This document shows positions 1 through 6,437 of a stretch of 6,508 nucleotides of DNA, piece after piece. A model generated the notes under the pieces. It was not told the origin of the DNA, searched no databases, and worked only from the letters and a program-made list of their open reading frames with translations. The stretch's first letter is position 1. Each line of letters begins with the position of its first letter. Source of the stretch: Anaerolineae bacterium (GTDB lineage Bacteria; Chloroflexota; Anaerolineae; 4572-78; J111); the NCBI GenBank assembly GCA_020433785.1, contig JAGRCC010000895.1, positions 1-6,508 on the forward strand, written 5' to 3'. The translations under genes and the position numbers were made by a program.

Positions 1-2
1 CG

Positions 3-944
3 CCTGAGTTAGTAGCCGATGTGGGCGTGAAAAAGGGCGAAAAAGTGGACTATGCCATCTTAAAAGAGGGACAACCGATTATGCTCTTTGAGTGTAAATG
101 GCACGGTCATAATTTAGATAAAGCCCACGCCTCTCAATTGTTTCGTTATTTTAGTGTCACCCACGCCCGTTTTGCGGTTTTGACGAATGGCGTCATTTAT
201 CGCTTCTTTACCGATCTGGATACCCCTAACAAAATGGACGCCAAGCATTTTTTCGAGTTCAACCTGGAAGATTATTCTGAGCGGGAATTGGCAGAGCTAA
301 AGAAATTCACCAAGTTCTCGTATGATTTGGACAACATATTAACCACGGCCAGCGAATTGAAATATACCCGAGCTATCAAGCAGATTATCGCCGATCAATG
401 GTCAGAGCCTTCAGATGAATTCATTCGGTTTTTCGTGAGCCAGGTGCATAATGGTCGCTTTACAAAGGCGGTTCGCGATGAGTTTGAAGGGATTGTCAAA
501 AAGGCGCTGCAACAGTTTTTGAACGAGCGGATCAATCAGCGACTTGTATCGGCTTTAACCGAAGAGAAGGCGATTCAAACCCCCATCATGGATATCGATC
601 GGCCAGGTGACTCCAATGGGGTTGAGCCGATGTCCTCACCTGAGGAAGCCCCCAAAATTGTGACCACGGATGAGGAAAAGGAAGCCTATTTTATAGTGAA
701 ATCTATTTTACGGCGAGTAGTCGATACCCATCGCGTCGTGATGCGAGACGTACAAAGCTATTGCGGTATTCTGTTGGATGATAATAATCGTAAACCCATT
801 TGCCGGTTGCATTTTAACTCTGCTCAAAAGTATCTCGGTCTGTTTGGTGCGGACAAGAACGAGGAAAAAGTGCCGATTAAGGGGTTAGATGAGATTTATC
901 AGTACACGGAGCGGTTGAGGGCAACGGTGGGGTTTTATGAGTAG
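3..944 (+). CDS. Type I restriction R-subunit-like nuclease (HSDR_N-type PD-(D/E)XK domain), 5' end outside window
   Basis: Probably a stand-alone DNA nuclease that resembles the N-terminal part of type I restriction R subunits but has no helicase. The frame is open to the left edge; the codons before the GTG at 21 read PELVAD and continue the typical family sequence, so the GTG is not the true start and the N-terminus is missing. Counting residues from position 21, the nuclease core is seen as VDY (Asp10), then FECKW (Glu24, Lys26), the D...ExK pattern. A middle helical part (about 80-185) and a low-complexity Pro/Glu linker (about 190-215) precede a conserved C-terminal domain (about 216-307). 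This begins VTTDEEKEAY and contains RDVQSYCGILLDDNNRKPICRL, a stretch I recognise from stand-alone 'restriction endonuclease' proteins of this family. It ends 69 bases from the 3' end of the convergent mcrC, with no clear terminator between them. The family call is secure. The biological target is unknown, and its link to McrBC rests on adjacency only. Confidence 0.85.
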   Translation, partial: PELVADVGVKKGEKVDYAILKEGQPIMLFECKWHGHNLDKAHASQLFRYFSVTHARFAVLTNGVIYRFFTDLDTPNKMDAKHFFEFNLEDYSERELAELKKFTKFSYDLDNILTTASELKYTRAIKQIIADQWSEPSDEFIRFFVSQVHNGRFTKAVRDEFEGIVKKALQQFLNERINQRLVSALTEEKAIQTPIMDIDRPGDSNGVEPMSSPEEAPKIVTTDEEKEAYFIVKSILRRVVDTHRVVMRDVQSYCGILLDDNNRKPICRLHFNSAQKYLGLFGADKNEEKVPIKGLDEIYQYTERLRATVGFYE

Positions 945-1013
945 TGGGTATAAACAGCCTTGCTTTTCTTACTTGCTCAATGTTGAAAGGGGCTATCAGG
1001 CGCGATCGGAAAT

Positions 1014-2486
1014 TTAATGTATACTTGTAATTGCTTTTGTTAATGTTTGAACAATGTCCTCAACTCTTGCTACCATAGGTAAGGCTATCAATATCACGTC
1101 TACTTGTCTTTCACCAGCATACAGCGAAGCATGGTGCCAAAGTCGTTCTCTATTTTTTAATGACTGCCAAGTATCCTTTTGGCAGGGATAGGCCAAACAA
1201 GTTATGACTTTCTTCGTTTTCGCTAGAGTTGAGTAAGCTAATATCTGAAGCAAATCGGCGCGATGTTGTTCTTTAAATACGTCAGTAAGTTTGTGCCATT
1301 GATGACGGCTCAACTCCTCCCAATGGCTTTTGTATTTGGCATCAAGAATAATTGTTACATCTTCTCGTTCCAAAACCACGTCAGGAAGTAAATATCTCTG
1401 GGAACCTACATAGGGAGGGGTCCACTTTAAGGGAATAATAGTTTCCCTGTTTCGGCCCGTCCGTAAAACACCTCCAAATTGTCTAGATAGTTTTTCGGCT
1501 ATTGTTTCGATCCAAGACTCGAAAAACATTTCCATAGACATTATCCAAGCAATTCCTTGTAAGTCAGCCAATCCAGCCAAACCTCTATCTTCAATTGTCC
1601 ACTCAAGGGCTTGTAACCCATTCCTAAAAACATCGGTTTTCAAAGAAGTACGATACCATGCATTCAACGCCATAGGTGATGGTTGACGGGGTGATACACT
1701 TTTCACTTTTGTTAACAACGATTGGCAAAGATCTATTAACTGTAATACCACAACTCCACCTGCTCGTTGACCTTCTAAGCTAACCAATTGTTTGCGTAGT
1801 GTAAAATGTATAGCCGCTTTGAGTTCTTGGTCATCTCTTAGCTCGGGAAAACGACAAGGTACGCGCAAAAATTGGGCAGAAGGTAGGCAAGCAGTAGCAT
1901 AACGCGACCAATTTACTTGGCCACGAGGTGCCAATAACTCAGCTTCGGTTAGAGTGAATTGCCGATTGAGATTGTCCAAAAGTGATTTAAGTCGAAAAAG
2001 AACAATAGTCGATAGAACCCACGGAGGAATTTTTCGTTCAGAACGGGGTAACAAAGGCAATTTTAAGGGGGTCGGAATTACACGCCATCCCATCATGGCT
2101 AACATAGGCCCAAGCCCTGGCCAGTCGAAGCGAGGTTTAATCACCAATCCATAATCCGGTCGGCCAGTTGTAGGCGATAATAAAGGTAATGCACCCACTT
2201 TTGTATTGGCCTCAAAAGTTAAATCAACTGTATTGCCGTCATAAGCCAGCTCTACCGAGATGTCAAAATCCTTTAAAATACCTTGATTTTGACGAATAAA
2301 TTGTTGAGCTAAACGGGCTGCTTGAGCTTGTGGATCACGTTGTAATGTCCCTTGGACAAGAAATGTGGCGGGTATGTAATGAGTTGAAGAGTCAACAATC
2401 TCGAAACAGAATTGGTTGGCAGAGGTTTTTGATAATATCGGAGCTTTAGCGAATATTGGACTTGATTTAGGCTTTCTCTTTGTCAT
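1014..2486 (-). CDS. mcrC: McrC-like nuclease subunit of a McrBC-type restriction system
   Basis: This is the nuclease partner of the McrB motor; McrBC systems cut DNA carrying modified bases such as methylcytosine (family knowledge). The protein has 490 residues. Residues 1-200 form a beta-rich McrC N-terminal region that in known systems contacts and stimulates McrB. The C-terminal half is a PD-(D/E)XK nuclease: a helix with MEMFFESW (Glu319, Glu323), then LLPDVVLE (Asp369), then IILDAKYK (Asp382, Lys384), followed by DLLQILAY (411-418), the D..Q..AY signature usual in McrC. All catalytic residues appear intact. The ATG lies inside the end of mcrB, with a 20-base overlap in another frame and no strong ribosome binding site, so translation is probably coupled to mcrB. 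The gene is AT-richer than the cytochrome gene at the right end, consistent with transfer. The N-terminal 30 residues are basic and poorly structured. A diverged McrC relative with another modification target is possible. Confidence 0.9.
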   Translation of the reverse strand: MTKRKPKSSPIFAKAPILSKTSANQFCFEIVDSSTHYIPATFLVQGTLQRDPQAQAARLAQQFIRQNQGILKDFDISVELAYDGNTVDLTFEANTKVGALPLLSPTTGRPDYGLVIKPRFDWPGLGPMLAMMGWRVIPTPLKLPLLPRSERKIPPWVLSTIVLFRLKSLLDNLNRQFTLTEAELLAPRGQVNWSRYATACLPSAQFLRVPCRFPELRDDQELKAAIHFTLRKQLVSLEGQRAGGVVVLQLIDLCQSLLTKVKSVSPRQPSPMALNAWYRTSLKTDVFRNGLQALEWTIEDRGLAGLADLQGIAWIMSMEMFFESWIETIAEKLSRQFGGVLRTGRNRETIIPLKWTPPYVGSQRYLLPDVVLEREDVTIILDAKYKSHWEELSRHQWHKLTDVFKEQHRADLLQILAYSTLAKTKKVITCLAYPCQKDTWQSLKNRERLWHHASLYAGERQVDVILIALPMVARVEDIVQTLTKAITSIH

Positions 2487-3951
2487 AAGCGGCGATCCAT
2501 TGAAGGTAAGCGCGAATTTGATCAGAAAAGCTAGCCACGTATCCTTGAGCGAGATATTCCTCTAATAAAGGCACTAAATTTACTTTGAGATACTCTGCCG
2601 CTTTGAATTCATCACTTTCTAAAAAATACGAATGTCCAGGTACTAAATCAAAGGCGTCATCGCTTGCGTGCTCTACAAAAATCGAAATTAATTCAATAAA
2701 AGCCTGCTGCATCAAAGGGGAACCATAGGTTTGTACAACTTTTATCTGCGGCCAGAGTTTAACAAACGCAAATCGACGCCGAACAGCTATATCCACTATT
2801 GCAATGCTACGGTCTGAACTGTTCATTGTACCTAAAATATGTAAGTTTTCAGGTAATCGAAGCTTATTATTGAATGGCTCACCAAAATCATAAGGTAAAC
2901 TTATCTCTCGCTCATCTTGTGCCTTAGCTTCTAGCAAGAATATGGCTTCACCTAAAACTTTGGACAGATCGGCACGGTTAATCTCATCGATATGTAATAA
3001 ATACGATTGTTGAGGATTTTTTAGAGCGTGCTCAGCCGCTTGCATTAGATGCCCTTTTTGAGGCGCAAACTGTAAACCTAAATTATCGGTTGTTTGTACA
3101 GGAGCTAAGCCACCAACAAAATTTTCGTAAGTGGTATTCGGATGAAATTGTATCGTCATTCCGTTTTGCTGGTAATGATTCTTTAAAATGTGGCGAGCCA
3201 TTTCGGTCTTGCCCGTTCCTGGCGGACCCTGCAAAATCACAAATCTTTGGCTTTTAAGCCAAGCAATCACTTGTTTATCAGAAAGGTCTGGCATCAAGTA
3301 GGCAAAATATTGAGCGCGAATATTTTCTGCCTCATCAAGCGACCCTTTAAGGGGATACTGGGCCCGTTCTTCAAACATGAGGTCTAAAAAAGCCTTTAAG
3401 GCACTCTCTGTAGCCTCTCTATTTTCAGTAGGAGCAAAAAACCCATAAATAACTTTGCCATAACGATCAAAGACTGAACTATACGCAGGGAACAGACTTA
3501 CCATTTTCTGGGGAATATCTGTGTCAATTCTGACGGGATCTTGCTTAGCCCAGGCTAACATTTTTCCTTGCCCATATTTTTGGTTGAGCCAGGCACAGAT
3601 AGCAGCTACTTTCCGAGCATGCCCAGGACGTCCAAGAACTTCCTCATCTGGGCTTAAGCCTTGTGTGCCAACCACCATTCCGATCAAGCAGGGGGCGTTT
3701 GGTACTGGAAAAATTACAAAACTCATGCCGCCATAGGCTCCTGATTCACTATTGGCAGGATGAATAAGGGCAGCAAATGGGACACCGCTTACACCATGAA
3801 ATTCTGGATTTCTGAGAGATACACCACTACTGGCTCTAGCGGGATACCGACCACCATTAGCCCCGAAAAGATCATCAAAGGCCGTTTTCGTCTTTTCTGA
3901 CCAATTGTCCACTTGACCATAAGAATGGATTATTTCGATTAACTGATCCAT
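2467..3951 (-). CDS. mcrB: McrB-like AAA+ GTPase motor with unrecognised N-terminal domain
   Basis: This is the recognition and motor subunit of a McrBC-type system. In known members the AAA+ domain forms a hexamer that hydrolyses GTP and activates McrC. The protein has 494 residues. Walker A is GPPGTGKT (242-249); Walker B is LLHIDEINRAD with Asp322 and Glu323; the McrB signature region is GTMNSSDRS (374-382), and RRRF (391-394) is a likely arginine-finger or sensor region. The last 90 residues fit the AAA+ lid. Residues 1-200 form a separate domain with glycine-rich, beta-like segments (for example YGGMSFVIFP and GLSPDEEVLGRPGHARK); I cannot name its family. By position it should be the DNA-specificity domain. 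The ATG at 3951 is the first possible start, because an in-frame TGA lies just upstream (TGA TTA CAA ATG); the ribosome binding site is weak (GGTG about 9 bases upstream). It is the first gene of a two-gene operon with mcrC. Confidence 0.9.
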   Translation of the reverse strand: MDQLIEIIHSYGQVDNWSEKTKTAFDDLFGANGGRYPARASSGVSLRNPEFHGVSGVPFAALIHPANSESGAYGGMSFVIFPVPNAPCLIGMVVGTQGLSPDEEVLGRPGHARKVAAICAWLNQKYGQGKMLAWAKQDPVRIDTDIPQKMVSLFPAYSSVFDRYGKVIYGFFAPTENREATESALKAFLDLMFEERAQYPLKGSLDEAENIRAQYFAYLMPDLSDKQVIAWLKSQRFVILQGPPGTGKTEMARHILKNHYQQNGMTIQFHPNTTYENFVGGLAPVQTTDNLGLQFAPQKGHLMQAAEHALKNPQQSYLLHIDEINRADLSKVLGEAIFLLEAKAQDEREISLPYDFGEPFNNKLRLPENLHILGTMNSSDRSIAIVDIAVRRRFAFVKLWPQIKVVQTYGSPLMQQAFIELISIFVEHASDDAFDLVPGHSYFLESDEFKAAEYLKVNLVPLLEEYLAQGYVASFSDQIRAYLQWIAAYDKEKA

Positions 3952-4229
3952 TTGTAATCACCACTAACCGATAATAATAACGATGTAAGTTAGGAAGAGG
4001 ATAAATCTCAATTTCAAGCGTCATAACTTTTTTATTCTATCACAGGTCTTTATCTTAGCCTAGTTATTTCGGTTAGGTAGTCATAATCCTAAATAGAACT
4101 TATAATTGAAGTTCAGGGGCATTTATAGATAATCGCTGAAGATGGATATCTAACGGTACGCAATAAAGTATAGTTAGAAATATTTTGTTCATCAAGCTAC
4201 TTCGCGAAATTCGACGATTCTGTGGTAGT
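3952..4229. other. Intergenic region between mcrB and the DUF2726 remnant
   Basis: This is an AT-rich stretch of 278 bases with no coding frame that I can support. It must contain the mcrBC promoter on the minus strand, but I see no convincing -35/-10 pair; a TAGAAT on the minus strand (about 4033-4038) could be a -10 but has no good -35. The final bases (from about 4188) are open in the frame that leads into the DUF2726 remnant (LREIRRFCGS just before ISPKHIDF). They do not look like the upstream part of that family, so a junction probably lies close to 4228. I see no clear terminator, RNA gene or repeat array here. Confidence 0.5.
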
Positions 4230-4311
4230 ATCTCGCCAAAGCATATCGATTTTTTGGCTGTGCCAGCCTAAGACAATGAAACCGGTCGTCGGGATCGAAT
4301 TGGATGACGGC
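4230..4311 (+). repeat. 82-base direct repeat, copy 1
   Basis: This segment recurs at 5449-5530 with the same orientation and length. By my count the copies differ at only 4 of 82 positions: one near the start (CCAAAG against CCCAAG) and three in the ACCGGT-to-ATCGAA stretch. Both copies contain the DUF2726 segment with the same extra G, so the frameshift came before the duplication. The repeats bracket about 1.1 kb holding the antitoxin gene and the toxin and hsdR remnants. Confidence 0.92.
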
Positions 4312-4383
4312 AGCCACCAACAAGCCAAGCGGAAAACTCGAGAAGCGTTGGTCGAGCAGGTGTTCGAGGCAATTGACAATTGA
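4230..4383 (+). pseudogene. DUF2726 gene fragment, copy 1 (C-terminal part, frameshifted)
   Basis: This is a remnant of a DUF2726-domain gene. In one frame it reads ISPKHIDFL. After a one-base slip it continues in the next frame as LCQPKTMKPVVGIELDDGSHQQ, then AKRKTREALVEQVFEAIDN and a TGA at 4381-4383. Joined, this matches the family pattern of K-H-x-D-F-x-L-C-x-P, then I-E-L-D-D-x-S-H, then K-R-x-T-R-E-A-L-V-E-x-V-F-x-A. The slip is an extra G in the run after the T tract near 4251-4256. The N-terminal part and the end of the domain are missing; the frame closes inside the heptamer repeat that starts at 4371. DUF2726 proteins have a restriction-endonuclease-like look, and their function is not well established. 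It cannot make the family protein in this state. Confidence 0.75.
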
Positions 4384-4402
4384 TAATTGATAATTGATAA
4401 TT
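4371..4402. repeat. Heptamer tandem repeat (AATTGAT, about 4.6 units)
   Basis: The unit AATTGAT repeats head to tail; the first unit is AATTGAC and the last is a partial AATT. It supplies the stop codon that ends the DUF2726 remnant and lies about 45 bases before the antitoxin start. Short tandem heptamers of this type are common in intergenic DNA of cyanobacteria and some other filamentous bacteria (family knowledge). It may have arisen by replication slippage at a rearrangement joint. Confidence 0.85.
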
Positions 4403-4432
4403 ATTGATGCAGATAATGGTTATTATCAATTA
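4391..4432. promoter_or_regulatory. Inverted repeat upstream of antitoxin gene (possible operator or promoter region)
   Basis: Arms of 11 bases (4391-4401, TAATTGATAAT, and its reverse complement at 4422-4432) are separated by a 20-base loop. The arm is partly made of the heptamer repeat, so the symmetry may be fortuitous. Toxin-antitoxin operons are often autoregulated through inverted repeats just upstream of the antitoxin, and the position fits. Within it, TTGATA (4387-4392) and GATAAT (4412-4417) could serve as a weak promoter, but the 19-base spacing is long. Confidence 0.3.
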
Positions 4433-4445
4433 AAAGGAGTTGATT

Positions 4446-4694
4446 GTGCAGACATATCATTTTACCGAGGTTGTTGGGGATGATGGTACGGTCACGCTGT
4501 CGGGCCTGCCGCCGCTAACGGAAGTGGCGATTGTGGTTATCAATCCTGAGTTATCCAGTTGGCCGCAACGCATGGAGCGACTGATGCAGGCCGTACAGGC
4601 CGATCACCCCTTCACCCGGATGAGCCGGGACGAAATTATGCAACAGTTGCGGGAGACGCGAGAGTCAGTGTATGGGGATTTAAGTGAAGATTAG
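4446..4694 (+). CDS. Small antitoxin-like protein of a probable VapBC-type pair
   Basis: A protein of 82 residues. The start is set at the GTG at 4446, because AGGAG (4435-4439) lies 6 bases upstream; the TTG at 4440 directly touches that AGGAG and is unlikely to be used. Residues 1-35 look beta-rich (YHFTEVVGDDGTVTLSGLPPLTEVAIVVI) and could be a DNA-binding or dimerisation part. Residues 40-82 look helical, with a charged C-terminus (RMSRDEIMQQLRETRESVYGDL), the usual kind of toxin-binding tail. I recall similar small proteins beside PIN-domain toxins in Chloroflexota and cyanobacteria. The following reading frame overlaps its last 11 bases and begins VKISLDTN, like a PIN toxin, but is broken. 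It is probably therefore an orphan antitoxin. The general antitoxin role is inferred; the exact family is not recognised. Confidence 0.6.
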   Translation: MQTYHFTEVVGDDGTVTLSGLPPLTEVAIVVINPELSSWPQRMERLMQAVQADHPFTRMSRDEIMQQLRETRESVYGDLSED

Positions 4695-4752
4695 TCTGGA
4701 TACCAACCGCCGGTTATTCCTTTACGGTTGTGTCACCGCAAACATTTTGTGA
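4684..4752 (+). pseudogene. Truncated PIN-domain toxin (VapC-like) remnant, 22 codons
   Basis: A GTG at 4684 overlaps the end of the antitoxin gene by 11 bases, the spacing usual for toxin-antitoxin pairs. It reads VKISLDTNRRLFLYG and stops at TGA 4750-4752. VKISLDTN matches the first strand of PIN-domain RNases, including the first metal-binding Asp (D6). The following residues drift from the family, and the other active-site acids of a toxin of about 130 residues are absent. The rest was probably lost in the rearrangement that brought in the hsdR remnant. The match is short, so the call is tentative. Confidence 0.45.
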
Positions 4753-4791
4753 AGCATGGGGATTGTAGAAGATTTACGCTGAAGCGAAACG

Positions 4792-5446
4792 ATGAACCAC
4801 ACCGATACATCCGAAAAAGGGTTTCAGAAACTCATCGTAAAAGAACTGGTTGACAAGCAGGGGTATCTTGAAGGTTCGCCCAATGACTTTGACCGGGAAT
4901 GTGGTGACCGACCGCACCAACCTGGATGAACAACTGCGCGACAACCTCAAGAATTTTGCCCAAAACAATCGCATTTACGAAGCCATCACCGGCAACGCCA
5001 GCGACATCAAAACCTTAGACCCCACCGAAACCTCGCTGAGCAAAACAACTCATATGCGGCTGGCTTTGGAAAACAACAAGCGGATCATGAGCTGCACGGT
5101 CCAAACCTTTCCCTTTGTGTTACAAGCGGTGCAGGCGATGCCCGGTAAAACCATCGCCTTTATTATCGATGAAGCCCACAGCAGCCAAAGCGGTCGGGCC
5201 GCAGCCGATATGAACGCCGTCTTTTCCGATTTTGATCCGGCCGAATTGCCGGTTGATGAAGAGGGCCATATCAGCAGTGAAGATTTACTCAACTATTTGA
5301 TGGACAGCCACAAGATGTTGAAAACGGCCAGCTACTTTGCCTTCACCGCCACCCCCAAAAACAAAACGCTGGAAACCTTCGGCATCAAACAGCCGGACGG
5401 CCGGTTTGCGGCCTTCCACACCTACTCGATGAAGCAAGCCATTGCC
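4792..5446 (+). pseudogene. hsdR: Type I restriction R subunit (hsdR) remnant with internal deletion and lost C-terminus
   Basis: Intact HsdR is the nuclease and DNA-translocase subunit of type I restriction enzymes, usually about 1000 residues. Here ATG 4792 opens MNHTDTSEKGFQKLIV and runs to SPNDFDREC, the typical HsdR N-terminus. At about 4900-4902 the sequence jumps to VVTDRTNLDEQLRDN, the helicase strand just after motif I. The reading frame shifts at this joint, so the first frame stops 14 codons later (RPHQPG, then TGA). Missing between the two are the D...ExK nuclease residues and the Walker A lysine, several hundred residues in the family. The second part keeps the DEAH box (5168-5179, IIDEAHSSQSG) and FTATPKNKTLE (motif III, TATP at 5345-5356). 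It ends after HTYSMKQA, where a DUF2726 fragment follows. No hsdM or hsdS lies in the window. The remnant cannot act as a motor or nuclease. Confidence 0.9.
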
Positions 5447-5448
5447 GC

Positions 5449-5530
5449 ATCTCGCCCAAGCATATCGATTTTTTGGCTGTGCCAGCCTAAGACAATGAAA
5501 CCGGTAGCCGGAATCGAATTGGATGACGGC
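5449..5530 (+). repeat. 82-base direct repeat, copy 2 (DUF2726 fragment joined to hsdR)
   Basis: This is the second copy of the segment at 4230-4311, 78 of 82 positions identical by my count and with the same orientation. It includes the extra G that breaks the DUF2726 frame: ISPKHIDFL in one frame, then LCQPKTMKPVAGIELDDG in the next. It joins the hsdR remnant directly on its left (joint about 5443-5448). It ends 11 bases before the stop codon of the convergent cytochrome gene. Unlike copy 1, it lacks the following SHQQAKRKTRE part of the domain. The second half happens to be in frame with the hsdR remnant, so one open frame runs through both. Confidence 0.9.
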
Positions 5531-5541
5531 CGCGTTAGCGG

Positions 5542-6405
5542 CTATTTCGATGCCTGGGCCGGGGACGGAGCCAATAAGGGGATCAGCGCCTCGATTTCGG
5601 TCTCGCTCAAATGCAGGTTGGGCATCAAGGTATTGGGCTTTACCGCTGCCGGATCTTTTAACCAGAGCCGCAGGTATTCCGGCGAGGTGGTGAAGTGGGT
5701 TAAATTCGGCCCGATATGGAGCGAGGCGGCCTCGGTCTTAACCGCGTCGTGGTAATGGCACGTAATGCACCCTTTAGCGACAAACAGTCTGTCACCCAAG
5801 TCACTTTCATCGACACGGGGCGATTTTTCAGCCATGGCGGCTGGCTGGTTCACCGTCATCGCTACGCCCATCGTGCCAATTGAGCCGGCGGTCAGCACGA
5901 TCAGGGTTGTCCACCACACCCGCTTCCGCCACCAGAGTAGGGTACTGCCCACCATTCCCATAAACCCGCCCATACCCAGCCAAATCGGCCAAATCTGGGT
6001 CTTGGTCTCATGATTCGATGACTCGGCCAGAACCTCTAAGTCAGGCATGGCGATATCCATGGTGAAGGCTTGGACCGACCAGCGCCATTGACCGGCCTGG
6101 GGCAGGGTTAATGTGGTTGAATAGTGACCTGCATCGGCCAGGGCGTGGGCGGTCGCCTCAACCGTTTCGCCGCTTTCAACGTGAGTGGCGATAAGTTGGG
6201 GGGTGAGACCGGCCATCGGGTGGATGCCATGCTGGCGCACCATAAAGCTGACCTCGAACGGCTGGTTAGCTGTAGGCGCCTCCGGCAGGTGATCGAGCGT
6301 AATTACGGCCCACCCGCCGGCCTTGACTTGCGTGGTGAGCAGCGCCAGTAAAGCTGCTAAGGTCATCAATCCGATGAGAAGATGATGATGACGAGCGCGT
6401 TTCAT
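5542..6405 (-). CDS. Membrane-anchored cytochrome c protein with N-terminal beta domain
   Basis: A 287-residue exported protein likely to carry one covalent c-type haem and pass electrons at the outer face of the membrane. Residues 1-28 form a signal peptide or membrane anchor (basic MKRARHHH, hydrophobic 9-24, possible cut after VKA). Residues 30-125 look like a small immunoglobulin-like domain of the YtkA/FixH kind (GQWRWSVQAF). Two membrane helices follow (about 138-159 and 163-185). The C-terminal cytochrome c domain has the haem site CITCH (213-217) and a likely axial Met261 in NTLMPNL; its LRLWLKDPAAVKPNTLMPNL stretch resembles the cytochrome domain at the end of some cytochrome c oxidase subunit II proteins. 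The start ATG at 6405 has AGGAGA (6411-6416 on the minus strand) 5 bases upstream. No oxidase gene lies in the window, so the partner is unknown. It is G+C-rich compared with mcrBC and is probably the native chromosomal neighbour. Confidence 0.8.
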   Translation of the reverse strand: MKRARHHHLLIGLMTLAALLALLTTQVKAGGWAVITLDHLPEAPTANQPFEVSFMVRQHGIHPMAGLTPQLIATHVESGETVEATAHALADAGHYSTTLTLPQAGQWRWSVQAFTMDIAMPDLEVLAESSNHETKTQIWPIWLGMGGFMGMVGSTLLWWRKRVWWTTLIVLTAGSIGTMGVAMTVNQPAAMAEKSPRVDESDLGDRLFVAKGCITCHYHDAVKTEAASLHIGPNLTHFTTSPEYLRLWLKDPAAVKPNTLMPNLHLSETEIEALIPLLAPSPAQASK

Positions 6406-6437
6406 AAAATTCTCCTTTTTTCGGTTAGTTTAGGATA

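Noticed and set aside
945..1013. Bidirectional terminator between the convergent nuclease and mcrC genes
   Set aside because: No G+C-rich stem with a T tract is visible; only the short palindrome CGATCG is present.
1954..3736. Plus-strand open frames at 1954-2154, 3190-3387 and 3521-3736
   Set aside because: They lie antisense inside mcrC and mcrB, whose motifs establish the minus strand as coding, and their translations show no recognisable domain.
4197..4379. Minus-strand open frame of 60 codons
   Set aside because: It is antisense to the DUF2726 remnant, whose plus-strand reading matches a known family; the minus translation is serine- and tryptophan-rich without a domain.
4371..4402. 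CRISPR-like repeat
   Set aside because: The unit is only 7 bases with no spacers; it is a simple tandem repeat.
4440..4445. TTG at 4440 as the start of the antitoxin gene
   Set aside because: It directly adjoins the AGGAG ribosome binding site with no spacing, whereas the GTG at 4446 has a normal 6-base spacing.
4774..5292. Minus-strand open frames at 4774-4974 and 5050-5292
   Set aside because: They are antisense to the hsdR remnant, which reads clearly as HsdR on the plus strand.
5765..6351. Plus-strand open frames at 5765-6013 and 6124-6351
   Set aside because: They are shadows of the cytochrome gene, which has a signal peptide, a CxxCH site and a strong ribosome binding site on the other strand.
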